A program made the position numbers and the translations under genes. Below, piece by piece: positions 34,355 to 42,544 of a stretch of DNA of 64,000 nt. This stretch comes from Saprospirales bacterium GYS_P2D. GTDB lineage: Bacteria > Bacteroidota > Bacteroidia > Chitinophagales > Saprospiraceae. Positions within the stretch are counted from its first letter, which is position 1. Each line of letters starts with the position of its first letter. The notes beneath the pieces were generated by a model. That model was not told where the DNA came from. It made no database searches and saw only the letters and a program-made list of their open reading frames with translations. The stretch spans positions 149,369-213,368 of the forward strand of contig WUUP01000006.1 of assembly GCA_009833045.1 (NCBI GenBank), written 5' to 3'.

Positions 34355-35563
34355 TTAGGCGATAGCCATGGCTCCTTCTTTTGTTTCTTGACCTATTTGT
34401 GTTTTGAATAAGTCTACATATCTTTTTGCGATCTCGCTCATCGAGAGCATACTCGCTGCCTTAAAGTTTTGCTGCTCGATAGCCACTCTGAACTCGTCAT
34501 CGACTAATATCTTTTCGATAGCCGCTGCCATGTCATCTACATCATCATACTTGAAGTAAGCTCCACCGTATCCTTCCTCCTCCGTGAGCTCCTTGAGATC
34601 TCCGAGAAGTGGGAGCACCGTTGCTTTGCCATAGCTGCCCGCTTGGTGGAGTACACCTGATGATCCAGTAGTACTGTTGTAAGGGAATACCACTGCAGTA
34701 CTTTCTTTGAATATTCTCGGGACATCCTCCTCAGCGACATATCCTGTGAAAGTCATGTCTGGGACATGGCTATATTTCTTTGCTACATTATCGAGATAGC
34801 CAGGGACATTTGGATTGTCCGTACCGGCGATGACGATTTCTATTTTTTTATTGACTCGCTGACGGATCTTCTCGACCGCCTCGATCATCATTTCTACTTT
34901 CTTGTAGGTACCAAACTTTCCAAAGGTCATGACCTTCATGGTGTCCTGCGGTCCATGGCTATAAGCTGGCTCCTCGGGGATCTCAAAAGTACCATGCGGC
35001 ATATGCACCACATTCTTAGCTTTATACTTAGCCTCGATGATATCTACATATTTCGGTATTGTGAGTGCTACTTTATTCGCATTGAGGATCAGCTTAGTAG
35101 TGATCGTCCCGGCAAACATGAAAAACTTCGTCAAAAGCTTATTACCAGTGATACCTGCTTTATCCAGATCCACCGTCTCTATGATATTGTGCAGTAGCAC
35201 AGTGGATGGAGTACCCGTGATCTTAGACCAGTACGGAGAGAGTAGGCCGAGCGTCGCCGGTATCTTAGCATCTCCAAAAGATAGAAACTGAAGATTATAT
35301 AGTACTACATCAGGCTTAGTCTCTTTGATAGCCTTAGCGATCCGACGTATGTTTGTCCATCCGTTGAATTTCCAGCAAACCTTAATCTTTACTTTTTGAA
35401 GAGAATCTTCGAGCTGGTAACTCTCACCTGCAGGTAGCTCATCGGTCATTAGTATGATCTCAGAGATGTCCTCATTTTGATCAAAATGCTTCACTAAGTG
35501 ATAAGCGTACTCATTGAGTGTGGTTTTGCTCGGCGGATAAGGTGTTACTATTGCTAATTTCAT
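34355..35563 (-). CDS. Glycosyltransferase family 4 protein of the EPS-like locus
   Basis: A 402-residue GT-B enzyme. The N-terminus MKLAIVTPYPPSKTTLNEYAYHLVKHF is the acceptor side. The donor domain contains VMTFGKFGTYKKVEMMIEAV, FTGYVAEEDVPRIF and STAVVFPYNSTTGSSGVLHQAGSYGKATVLP, where the usual E-x7-E nucleotide contacts are replaced by a shorter Gly/Ser-rich loop. It is transcribed away from the multi-membrane protein gene at 35897, sharing a 333-base control region with it, so the two are likely co-regulated. It would add sugars in the cytoplasm to the lipid-linked or growing polymer. It is not recognised as PelF. Confidence 0.87.
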   Translation of the reverse strand: MKLAIVTPYPPSKTTLNEYAYHLVKHFDQNEDISEIILMTDELPAGESYQLEDSLQKVKIKVCWKFNGWTNIRRIAKAIKETKPDVVLYNLQFLSFGDAKIPATLGLLSPYWSKITGTPSTVLLHNIIETVDLDKAGITGNKLLTKFFMFAGTITTKLILNANKVALTIPKYVDIIEAKYKAKNVVHMPHGTFEIPEEPAYSHGPQDTMKVMTFGKFGTYKKVEMMIEAVEKIRQRVNKKIEIVIAGTDNPNVPGYLDNVAKKYSHVPDMTFTGYVAEEDVPRIFKESTAVVFPYNSTTGSSGVLHQAGSYGKATVLPLLGDLKELTEEEGYGGAYFKYDDVDDMAAAIEKILVDDEFRVAIEQQNFKAASMLSMSEIAKRYVDLFKTQIGQETKEGAMAIA

Positions 35564-35896
35564 TTTTGAGTAGTTGTTTGTTTTCGTTGTTCTATTAATT
35601 CTCTATGAGTATGAAACATTTAAACTAAAAGTCCCCTAACTGGAGGTGTTGACATATCGTCTACATGTGTATTCTCTCTATGCGAAAGTAAGTGTGATAG
35701 CCCTTGTATAGTGTCATATTCTATGATTGGCAAGTTTTGTCCGTTTTTTGGCAAAGGAGAAGCTGTCCACCGATTTTGGCTTCTTTTTTGATATACCAAT
35801 GGCGATAACATATAATGAAAATCAATCATGTATTAACTAAACCCAAAAACCGATGAGCCTCCTACTGGAAGCTGATCGTAATAGATCATAGGGACT
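35564..35896. other. 333-base divergent control region of the EPS-like locus
   Basis: No supported gene except a 12-codon frame (35853-35891, MSLLLEADRNRS) that ends 5 bases before the TTG start of the next gene. There are T-rich tracts and a repeated TGGCAA motif near 35730 and 35750, but no exact TAnnTTTG element on either strand. It must carry the promoters for both divergent genes. Confidence 0.5.
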
Positions 35897-38800
35897 TTGG
35901 AGCAAAAAAGTAAAGCACGGCAACATCTTCAGATCGCCTTGATACTCGCTGTAGTATTTCATGGGAGCGTGCTATTCTTTACGTTTGAGAAGACCTATGA
36001 TGCCAATGTGCATCTCTTTTTTGCGGATCACTATGTCCGAGATTGGTTTGATAATTGGGATTATCGCTGGTATACGGGATTCACCGTGACGAGCTATCCT
36101 CCGCTCGTGCATCACGTCATCGCTTTACTTTCCTTTATCGTAGGACTCAAGTTTGGCTTTCTGATATGGGCGATGATCGTCTGTATGATGTTTGTGAGGG
36201 GAGTATTTGAGTTTAGTAAGATATGGGTCGATGAGGTGACTGCCTCCTATGCAGCACTTGCCGCACCTTTTTGTTTTTCATTTGTGGAGGCGCTACATGT
36301 CTTTGGTCAGCTCCCAAGTATCACTGGATCGACCTTCTTGCTCAATGCTCTACCAGAGTTTTACTATTATTTCCGGGGTCACCGCAAGCGTTTTTTGATA
36401 AGAGGCCTCTCATTCTTAGCAATTACTACTACAGCTCATCATGTGACGACCATCTTTGGGATGGTATTCTTTATCGCTCCGGTTATTGGAGTAGCGGTTG
36501 TTGATAGAGCTATCGAGCGGGCAGGATCGCTCAAGGATCTCAAGCTTACACTTTTTATCAATGAAGCCTGGCGGACGATCATACGTGCAGGACTTTTTGG
36601 TGGGGTAGCGCTGACCATGATCATCGTATTGGTATTCCCATATTGGTACTGGTCCAAGACAGATCCTATAGCACAGGTGAGTATACCGCATGGTAGTCGT
36701 GATAACTTCATAGAGGTCACCTCCTCGGGCTTAGCGTTCTTTTTGATTCCCTGGGCGATGATGCTGTTCTTTTTGCCTTTCTTATTCAGTAAGGTATTCA
36801 AGAAACGAAACATATTCCTCGGGATATCCGTGTTCCTCCTCTTCTTATTTGGTACGGGAGGGACGACACCACTTCCTAAGATCATGCTTGGCGCAAATGC
36901 CTTTAATATACTCACCCTCGATAGATTCACCTATTGGGGGACTTTAGCTTCTATGCCATTCTGGGGGCTATTTATGCGGGAGATACTGGATGGTAGCTTC
37001 AAGACTTATCTGAAGGAAAATCTCGTCAAGGCCGTCTACTATGGCACCATCACGATATTCATGGTGGGCAATGTCCTATTTACGATATTCATCATCAACC
37101 TGGGATACTGGAGACCCCTACAGCCAAAGCAAGTAGACATCGTCCCTATAGTCAATTTCCTCAGCTCGGATATGCATTATCGCTGGCGCTACTTGACTTT
37201 GGGATTTGGAGATCAGGTGGCCTGGCTCGCAGCGAATACCACAGCCCTCAGTGTCGATGGCAATTATCATAGTGCTCGACGTCTCCCTGAGCTCACATCT
37301 CGGGCCGTTGAGCGACTGGAGAATGCCAAATATCTGGGTTTTCAGGGATTAGGTTCACTGCAGCAGTTTCTGACGGTCCCTGATAAGTATAGCCTGAAGT
37401 ATATCTTCTCCAATGATAAGTTTTATGACCCGATGCTGCACTTCACAGGGTGGGTGAGGACCGGCCAGCTGGAGAACGGTATCATGGTCTGGGAGAGGCC
37501 CGATGTGCCCACCATACCATCTCTGCTACCAAGAAAAAATATACCGAAGTATCAACGGCTGATGTGGGGTAGTGTAGCAGTACTCGTACTGCTGAATGCA
37601 CTTTTCGTATTCATCATCATGCCCAATCTTTTCAAGTTTAAGTCACTACCGAGACCCTTTAAGGTGGACTCGAGACTCATATTCGACGAAAGTCGCAAAA
37701 AGAAAGATCGCTGGTGGCTACATCTCATTTGGTTCTACTTCATGACTGGGGTATTCGCCTATGTGACCTGGAAGATCTACACCACTAATACTGCTCGATA
37801 CTCACCTGAGAATCTCGTCCGCTCGTACTATGATGCGATTGACTTTAAGTTTTTTCAGAATGCTCATGATCTCTTTGATCCGCAGACTCGACCGAGTTTT
37901 GAGCAGTATATGCTGGAGTTATCTGTAGAGGATGGAGTACTGGCCTCCTATGCTAAGCTGGATGCTCTCGATGTAGAGATCCTTGATGGAGAGCGGCGAA
38001 ATCAAAAGGTAGCTAAGGTCAAGGCACACTGGATCACGGCTCTGCAAGCCTATACTACCGAGCATGAGTATGATCTCATCAAGCGGTCAAACGGCTGGAA
38101 TCTCCTCTATCAGGAGGCAGAGAAGAAAACACCGCCAGATCAGTTCATCAGGACGCCAGAGATCGTCTATCACAACCAGGGTAGGCGAGAGGCGAGCACT
38201 GAGCAGACCTATCATACCGATATCCTTGATCGTCCATTGATCAATATCCTCTCCGCTCGGCTCGTACAGCAGGGTGATAGCTACTACGTCGTCGGGGAGA
38301 TCCAAAATGTGGACAATGATCCGGCATTCATCAATGTCAAGGCAGTACTCTATGATAAATATGACAAGGAGATCGTAGCCTACAATGCTAAGGATGCAAT
38401 GAATCATATCCTTTATCCTAAGGAGACGACACCTTTTAGGGTGAGCTTTGAGAGTGTGGCATGGGACAGATCCTATGATAAGATCCCGTCGACTTACGAT
38501 CCTGATCAGGTATCCCCATTTGAGTTTCTCGAGGAGCCTGTCAATTTTGTGGTCTTTGCCACCTCGTCAGTGGAGGACGGATTTGCCTATAAGCGGGTAG
38601 GTATACAGCATGTCGAGTTAGATGAAGATCAGGACAAGATCCGTGGAGAATTCTTTAACTATGGCTCTAAGCATGTAAGTATCCCTCAGCTACTGACCTC
38701 TTACTCAGATGAAGATAAGCGGGTCCTATGGGTGGATAAGTCGTACCTGAGTTATGGAGCGAGACAGCAGCGAAAGAAAGCATTTGAGATACCGATGACC

Positions 38801-38992
38801 GACATCTGTGAGCTACGAATAGTCCGAGAGGGAACCGTGGATAATCTCTATGTCAATGGTAGTTCGATTGAAAAATTCGCAGGTATAGAAGCGCTCAACT
38901 CTATCAAAACAGATGGATACGTTGATGCTGATGAGCAGGCTTGCTATGATCTGGTCAAAGTAATGATTAACGCATTCGTAGGGACACCGTGA
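35897..38992 (+). CDS. Large multi-membrane GT-C-like protein (PTPS-related type) with periplasmic NTF2-like and FxLYD-like domains
   Basis: A 1031-residue protein. The N-terminal half has about 12 hydrophobic segments. Its first loop (YDANVHLFFADHYVRDW, then WYTGFTVTSYPPLVHHVIALL) follows the pattern of PTPS-related and other GT-C membrane proteins that use lipid-phosphate sugars. After the last membrane segment (about residue 620) the C-terminal 400 residues are probably periplasmic: an NTF2-like domain (YSPENLVRSYYDAIDFKFFQNAHDLF) and a beta-sandwich resembling FxLYD (LINILSARLVQQGDSYYVVGEIQNVDNDPAFINVKAVLYD). It heads a four-gene run with overlapping or 1-base junctions. I read it as the polymerase or transfer component of an extracellular glycan locus; this is inference. 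The start is TTG, with no earlier ATG in frame. Confidence 0.75.
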   Translation: MEQKSKARQHLQIALILAVVFHGSVLFFTFEKTYDANVHLFFADHYVRDWFDNWDYRWYTGFTVTSYPPLVHHVIALLSFIVGLKFGFLIWAMIVCMMFVRGVFEFSKIWVDEVTASYAALAAPFCFSFVEALHVFGQLPSITGSTFLLNALPEFYYYFRGHRKRFLIRGLSFLAITTTAHHVTTIFGMVFFIAPVIGVAVVDRAIERAGSLKDLKLTLFINEAWRTIIRAGLFGGVALTMIIVLVFPYWYWSKTDPIAQVSIPHGSRDNFIEVTSSGLAFFLIPWAMMLFFLPFLFSKVFKKRNIFLGISVFLLFLFGTGGTTPLPKIMLGANAFNILTLDRFTYWGTLASMPFWGLFMREILDGSFKTYLKENLVKAVYYGTITIFMVGNVLFTIFIINLGYWRPLQPKQVDIVPIVNFLSSDMHYRWRYLTLGFGDQVAWLAANTTALSVDGNYHSARRLPELTSRAVERLENAKYLGFQGLGSLQQFLTVPDKYSLKYIFSNDKFYDPMLHFTGWVRTGQLENGIMVWERPDVPTIPSLLPRKNIPKYQRLMWGSVAVLVLLNALFVFIIMPNLFKFKSLPRPFKVDSRLIFDESRKKKDRWWLHLIWFYFMTGVFAYVTWKIYTTNTARYSPENLVRSYYDAIDFKFFQNAHDLFDPQTRPSFEQYMLELSVEDGVLASYAKLDALDVEILDGERRNQKVAKVKAHWITALQAYTTEHEYDLIKRSNGWNLLYQEAEKKTPPDQFIRTPEIVYHNQGRREASTEQTYHTDILDRPLINILSARLVQQGDSYYVVGEIQNVDNDPAFINVKAVLYDKYDKEIVAYNAKDAMNHILYPKETTPFRVSFESVAWDRSYDKIPSTYDPDQVSPFEFLEEPVNFVVFATSSVEDGFAYKRVGIQHVELDEDQDKIRGEFFNYGSKHVSIPQLLTSYSDEDKRVLWVDKSYLSYGARQQRKKAFEIPMTDICELRIVREGTVDNLYVNGSSIEKFAGIEALNSIKTDGYVDADEQACYDLVKVMINAFVGTP

Positions 38993-40926
38993 TGAGGTAT
39001 TGGTGGATCGGCATATTATTTTTGGTATGGAGCGCCTGCGGAGGTGATGAGGAGGTAATGGATCTACCATTGCAGGTGGACTATATAGACATACAGATAG
39101 CTGATCATGAGGGGCGATATGATGCAGGAGATACGATATCGATCACTGCCGATGTCGATGGATATGTAGATCAGCGATTGCATGCATTAATCACTTATTC
39201 ATTTGGTGAGTATATGATACCACTGAGCGTAGAAAGCGATCAGCTGGTCATAGCCTTACCAGAAGTTTTAGCTCAACTCAGGGGGGAGTATCGGATCAAT
39301 ATCTACTCTAATGGAGTGAAGAAAGCCAGTACTCAGTTTGGCATAGATCCGCTGGAGCCCTATGAGCATGTCAGCTCATATAGTGGTCCTGCTACCATCG
39401 AGAGCTCGGGGATCGACTGGCACCTGATCACAGCTATCCCAAAAGATAAATACAATAATCCTGTAGCTGACGGTACGGAGGTAGAGTTTAATCTGCGCTA
39501 TCCTGATGGCCGAGAGCGTAGACAGATAGAAGAGATCGAGGGTATGCTCACAGGTATCCGCATAGATCCTATACGTCAAGCAGGCAAAATATATACTGGT
39601 ATCACCAGCGGCAATGCACATGCCACTGAAAAGGAGGTCAGAGTCACACCGACCTGGCCTAGAGACTTCACTCTCGAAGTACTCGAATACATCCCATATG
39701 CCGAGCAGCGCCAGATAGTGCGTATCCGTAGCTCCGTGGTCAAGGATCGATATGACAATACGGTAGCTGATGGTACGGCAATGGTATTCGTTGTCGATGA
39801 TGGTCGTGGAGGGATCACGAGGTACAACTCTTTCACTGTCAGCGGTCGAGGCGAGGTCGTCCTCGAGAATCCCCATGTCGAGTCTCGCTGGACTATTTAT
39901 GCATATATCGATCAGTCAGCTCGGACTCCTGAGATCAGCTTATTCTTTGAGGGGGCGGTGATGGATATTCCTGTCGCCTATGAGCCTGACAGTCAGCAGA
40001 TTAAGTTTGGTCCAGTGATCGGGGCCCTCGATCAATTCGTGCCCAATGGGGTGATGATGACCTATCAGGTGTCAGGAGAAGGTATCAATACCGCATACGA
40101 AGTGGAGCTATACGAAGGCTACTATATCTGGGATATCCCGCTGAAGACATATCCTACGGGAGACTATCATATCGAAGCACAGCTGGGAGATAGCCAGCAG
40201 TCCTTTGATTTTTCATTAGTCAATGATGAGACACATATCAACTCGGGTCTGATACCAGGCTATGAACTCACAGCTCTCGAGGCAGAGCGTCTCGCTGAGC
40301 AGCGCAGGATAGATAGCCTGGATTTGGTGCTCCACCATAGATATCTCTGGACCGGACTACTACCAGAACATCAGATGACATTGGCGGAAGCCGAAGCATA
40401 TAGATCAGGTGCTAATCTGAAGAACTCCTCAAGTGAGCGTGACACAGCCATGGAAACACAAGATCCAGACGAAAGCCAAGTAAAAGTAACAACTGAGGTA
40501 GTTGAAGACACTGAAGTAGAAGATAGAGATGAGCCCGCAGGTATAGCTATCTCTGATGAGACGGCAGAGATAAGGAATGCGGAACCTATAATTAACGAAT
40601 CTCCTCAAAGGAGAGACGATAGTCCAAGGACACAAGCAACTCCTCAGTATGATCATATCTATCAGGCTCGACGCTCTCTCGATATACTCGGAGCTCCATC
40701 GGGATCTTATATCAAGGTGGGGCAAAACTATCGCAATCGATCTACTGCGACAGCAGTATTGGAGCAGGTGAGATCGATACATCCTTATGTTCAGCTACTT
40801 TCTGGGCCTTTGGGCGTGGACTATTACTATGTGGTGATAGGTCCACTGACTAATCAAGACAAAAATCGTGTCCAACAACAACTGACTGGACGATCTATTA
40901 ACGCACAATCATTAGAGCTGAATTAG
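38989..40926 (+). CDS. SPOR-domain lipoprotein with Big_1-like Ig domains
   Basis: A 645-residue lipoprotein (signal WIGILFLVWSAC gives the lipobox). It contains two bacterial Ig-like domains recognisable by KDKYNNPVADGTEVEF and KDRYDNTVADGTAMVF, the Big_1/invasin pattern. A low-complexity acidic linker follows (residues about 480-570). The C-terminus is a SPOR domain (GSYIKVGQNYRNRSTATAVLEQVR, YYVVIGPLTNQDK), a fold that binds glycan strands stripped of stem peptides, often at division septa. The first codons overlap the stop of the preceding gene (GTG 38989 or ATG 38992). It may tether the export machinery to peptidoglycan; no such EPS role is established for SPOR proteins that I know of. 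Confidence 0.82.
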   Translation: MMRYWWIGILFLVWSACGGDEEVMDLPLQVDYIDIQIADHEGRYDAGDTISITADVDGYVDQRLHALITYSFGEYMIPLSVESDQLVIALPEVLAQLRGEYRINIYSNGVKKASTQFGIDPLEPYEHVSSYSGPATIESSGIDWHLITAIPKDKYNNPVADGTEVEFNLRYPDGRERRQIEEIEGMLTGIRIDPIRQAGKIYTGITSGNAHATEKEVRVTPTWPRDFTLEVLEYIPYAEQRQIVRIRSSVVKDRYDNTVADGTAMVFVVDDGRGGITRYNSFTVSGRGEVVLENPHVESRWTIYAYIDQSARTPEISLFFEGAVMDIPVAYEPDSQQIKFGPVIGALDQFVPNGVMMTYQVSGEGINTAYEVELYEGYYIWDIPLKTYPTGDYHIEAQLGDSQQSFDFSLVNDETHINSGLIPGYELTALEAERLAEQRRIDSLDLVLHHRYLWTGLLPEHQMTLAEAEAYRSGANLKNSSSERDTAMETQDPDESQVKVTTEVVEDTEVEDRDEPAGIAISDETAEIRNAEPIINESPQRRDDSPRTQATPQYDHIYQARRSLDILGAPSGSYIKVGQNYRNRSTATAVLEQVRSIHPYVQLLSGPLGVDYYYVVIGPLTNQDKNRVQQQLTGRSINAQSLELN

Positions 40927-40927
40927 T

Positions 40928-42496
40928 ATGGATTATCATAAGGACACACTGACTAATCGGATACTGATGATCATCATCTTCGCTGGGTTCATCATCATAG
41001 TGACCTATGCGATCGGTAGAGTATTGACTTTTTATCAGACAGGTACGGAGCCAGGAGATGCGATGAATATGAATCCTAAGCTCATGCTCGAGCATACACC
41101 TGATGTGACATGGCTGCCGCAGCATCCACGAGTACAAGAAAATCTGGGGGTAAATAAATTTCTCCTCAAGGAGGTCGCCAGTAGCTATCTCAATAGCTGG
41201 TACCTCGCTAATATCAGTATCAAAAATGGAGAGCCGATAGCTCTCAAAGACTACTATAGCAAGGAGCCAAGGACTGTACTCGCAGGATTGGTATCAGATA
41301 TGGCGCCTGAGTATCAGGTGTATCGGATCGATCTCAATCATACGATGCGGATGACCTGGATGGCGCCTGATCTCCAGATTTGTGCTTTTGAGGATAGGGG
41401 AGTGCCGATCATCAAGCGGATGATCGATCCGGAGACGCAGGATATCCTCAGCGAGGAGCACACCATCATGGATATCGATGTGGTCATGACCCTCGAGGAT
41501 GGCAACTGGCGAATACGTCATATGGTGGCTCAGCGTATCGAAGAGCAAGACACCGCCTATCAGCCACCACTCAGAGAGACAGGACGCATCACAGCTATCG
41601 ATCAGGTCAAAGGAATCAACTACTATCCAGCTGAGACCCCATGGCATGACTTCTGGTCCAATTTTAATGATACTACGCTCCATCGTGATTTTCATGTGAT
41701 GGACAGCTTAGGCTTTAATACAGCGAGGATATTTATCCCTTTTGAGGAATTTGGCAAGGGGAATGTCAATCTCAAATTAGTAGATCGCCTGGTGGAGCTA
41801 CTCGATATAGCAGAGGCACATGATGTAGATGTGATAGTGACGCTTTTTGACTTTTTGTACGACTTTAGTTTGAATAATTATTCGGCGATAGACCGGCATA
41901 TAGATGTCATAGCTGAAGCTATTAAAGATCACCCTGCACTACTGGCTTGGGATATCAAAAATGAGCCTGATCTCGACTACTTCCACTACGGTCAAGATCG
42001 AGTGGAGAGATGGTTGAGATTTGTGCTACACAGGCTCGATGAATATGATCCAGATACTTACAAGACAATAGGCTGGCTTGATCCTACACAGTCTCCAGAG
42101 TTTCATGATTATGTGGATTTCGTGTCTTATCATTTTTATGAAGATCCGACCACGATATTTGATAAGATGGATCAGGTGCGATCGACTATCGATGGTCCTA
42201 AGAGTGTGATGATCGAGGAGTTTGGTCGTCCGACCTATAATCTCCTGATCAAGAAATCTACCGACGAAGATCAAGCGGAGTACTATCAGACGGTCATGTC
42301 TGCGATATCTCAGATGGAGGGCGTATCATTTGCTCTATGGACGCTCTATGATTTCACTAATGTGCCCAATCAAGTAGTAGGTGCACTACCATGGAAAAAA
42401 ATCCCGCAGAAGGGCTACGGTATTATGAAAAACGATACTCTGGGAAAGCCTGCACTGGAGGTTATTAGACCTTATTTGCTATCACCAGAAGAATAG
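40928..42496 (+). CDS. Membrane-anchored GH5-like glycoside hydrolase with NTF2-like region
   Basis: A 522-residue enzyme anchored by an N-terminal TM segment (ILMIIIFAGFIIIVTYAIG). Residues about 70-210 resemble an NTF2-like domain (SSYLNSWYLANISIKNGEP, DVVMTLEDGNWRIRHMV). The C-terminal TIM barrel has the retaining-hydrolase pair: acid/base Glu346 in DIKNEPDLD and nucleophile Glu431 in MIEEFGRP, and begins GINYYPAETPW. This fits cellulase-family (GH5-type) glycosidases. It starts one base after the previous stop, so it is co-translated with the SPOR lipoprotein. A periplasmic polymer-trimming role, like BcsZ or PelA in other systems, is inferred from gene order. Substrate is unknown. Confidence 0.82.
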   Translation: MDYHKDTLTNRILMIIIFAGFIIIVTYAIGRVLTFYQTGTEPGDAMNMNPKLMLEHTPDVTWLPQHPRVQENLGVNKFLLKEVASSYLNSWYLANISIKNGEPIALKDYYSKEPRTVLAGLVSDMAPEYQVYRIDLNHTMRMTWMAPDLQICAFEDRGVPIIKRMIDPETQDILSEEHTIMDIDVVMTLEDGNWRIRHMVAQRIEEQDTAYQPPLRETGRITAIDQVKGINYYPAETPWHDFWSNFNDTTLHRDFHVMDSLGFNTARIFIPFEEFGKGNVNLKLVDRLVELLDIAEAHDVDVIVTLFDFLYDFSLNNYSAIDRHIDVIAEAIKDHPALLAWDIKNEPDLDYFHYGQDRVERWLRFVLHRLDEYDPDTYKTIGWLDPTQSPEFHDYVDFVSYHFYEDPTTIFDKMDQVRSTIDGPKSVMIEEFGRPTYNLLIKKSTDEDQAEYYQTVMSAISQMEGVSFALWTLYDFTNVPNQVVGALPWKKIPQKGYGIMKNDTLGKPALEVIRPYLLSPEE

Positions 42497-42544
42497 TCGT
42501 GCTTGGGTTGGGGCTCAGAGAGTTGTATCTTGTCCTATAGAGGT

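Noticed and set aside
35620-35829. 69-codon minus-strand frame in the divergent control region
   Set aside because: No family resemblance, and it lies where both neighbours need their promoters.
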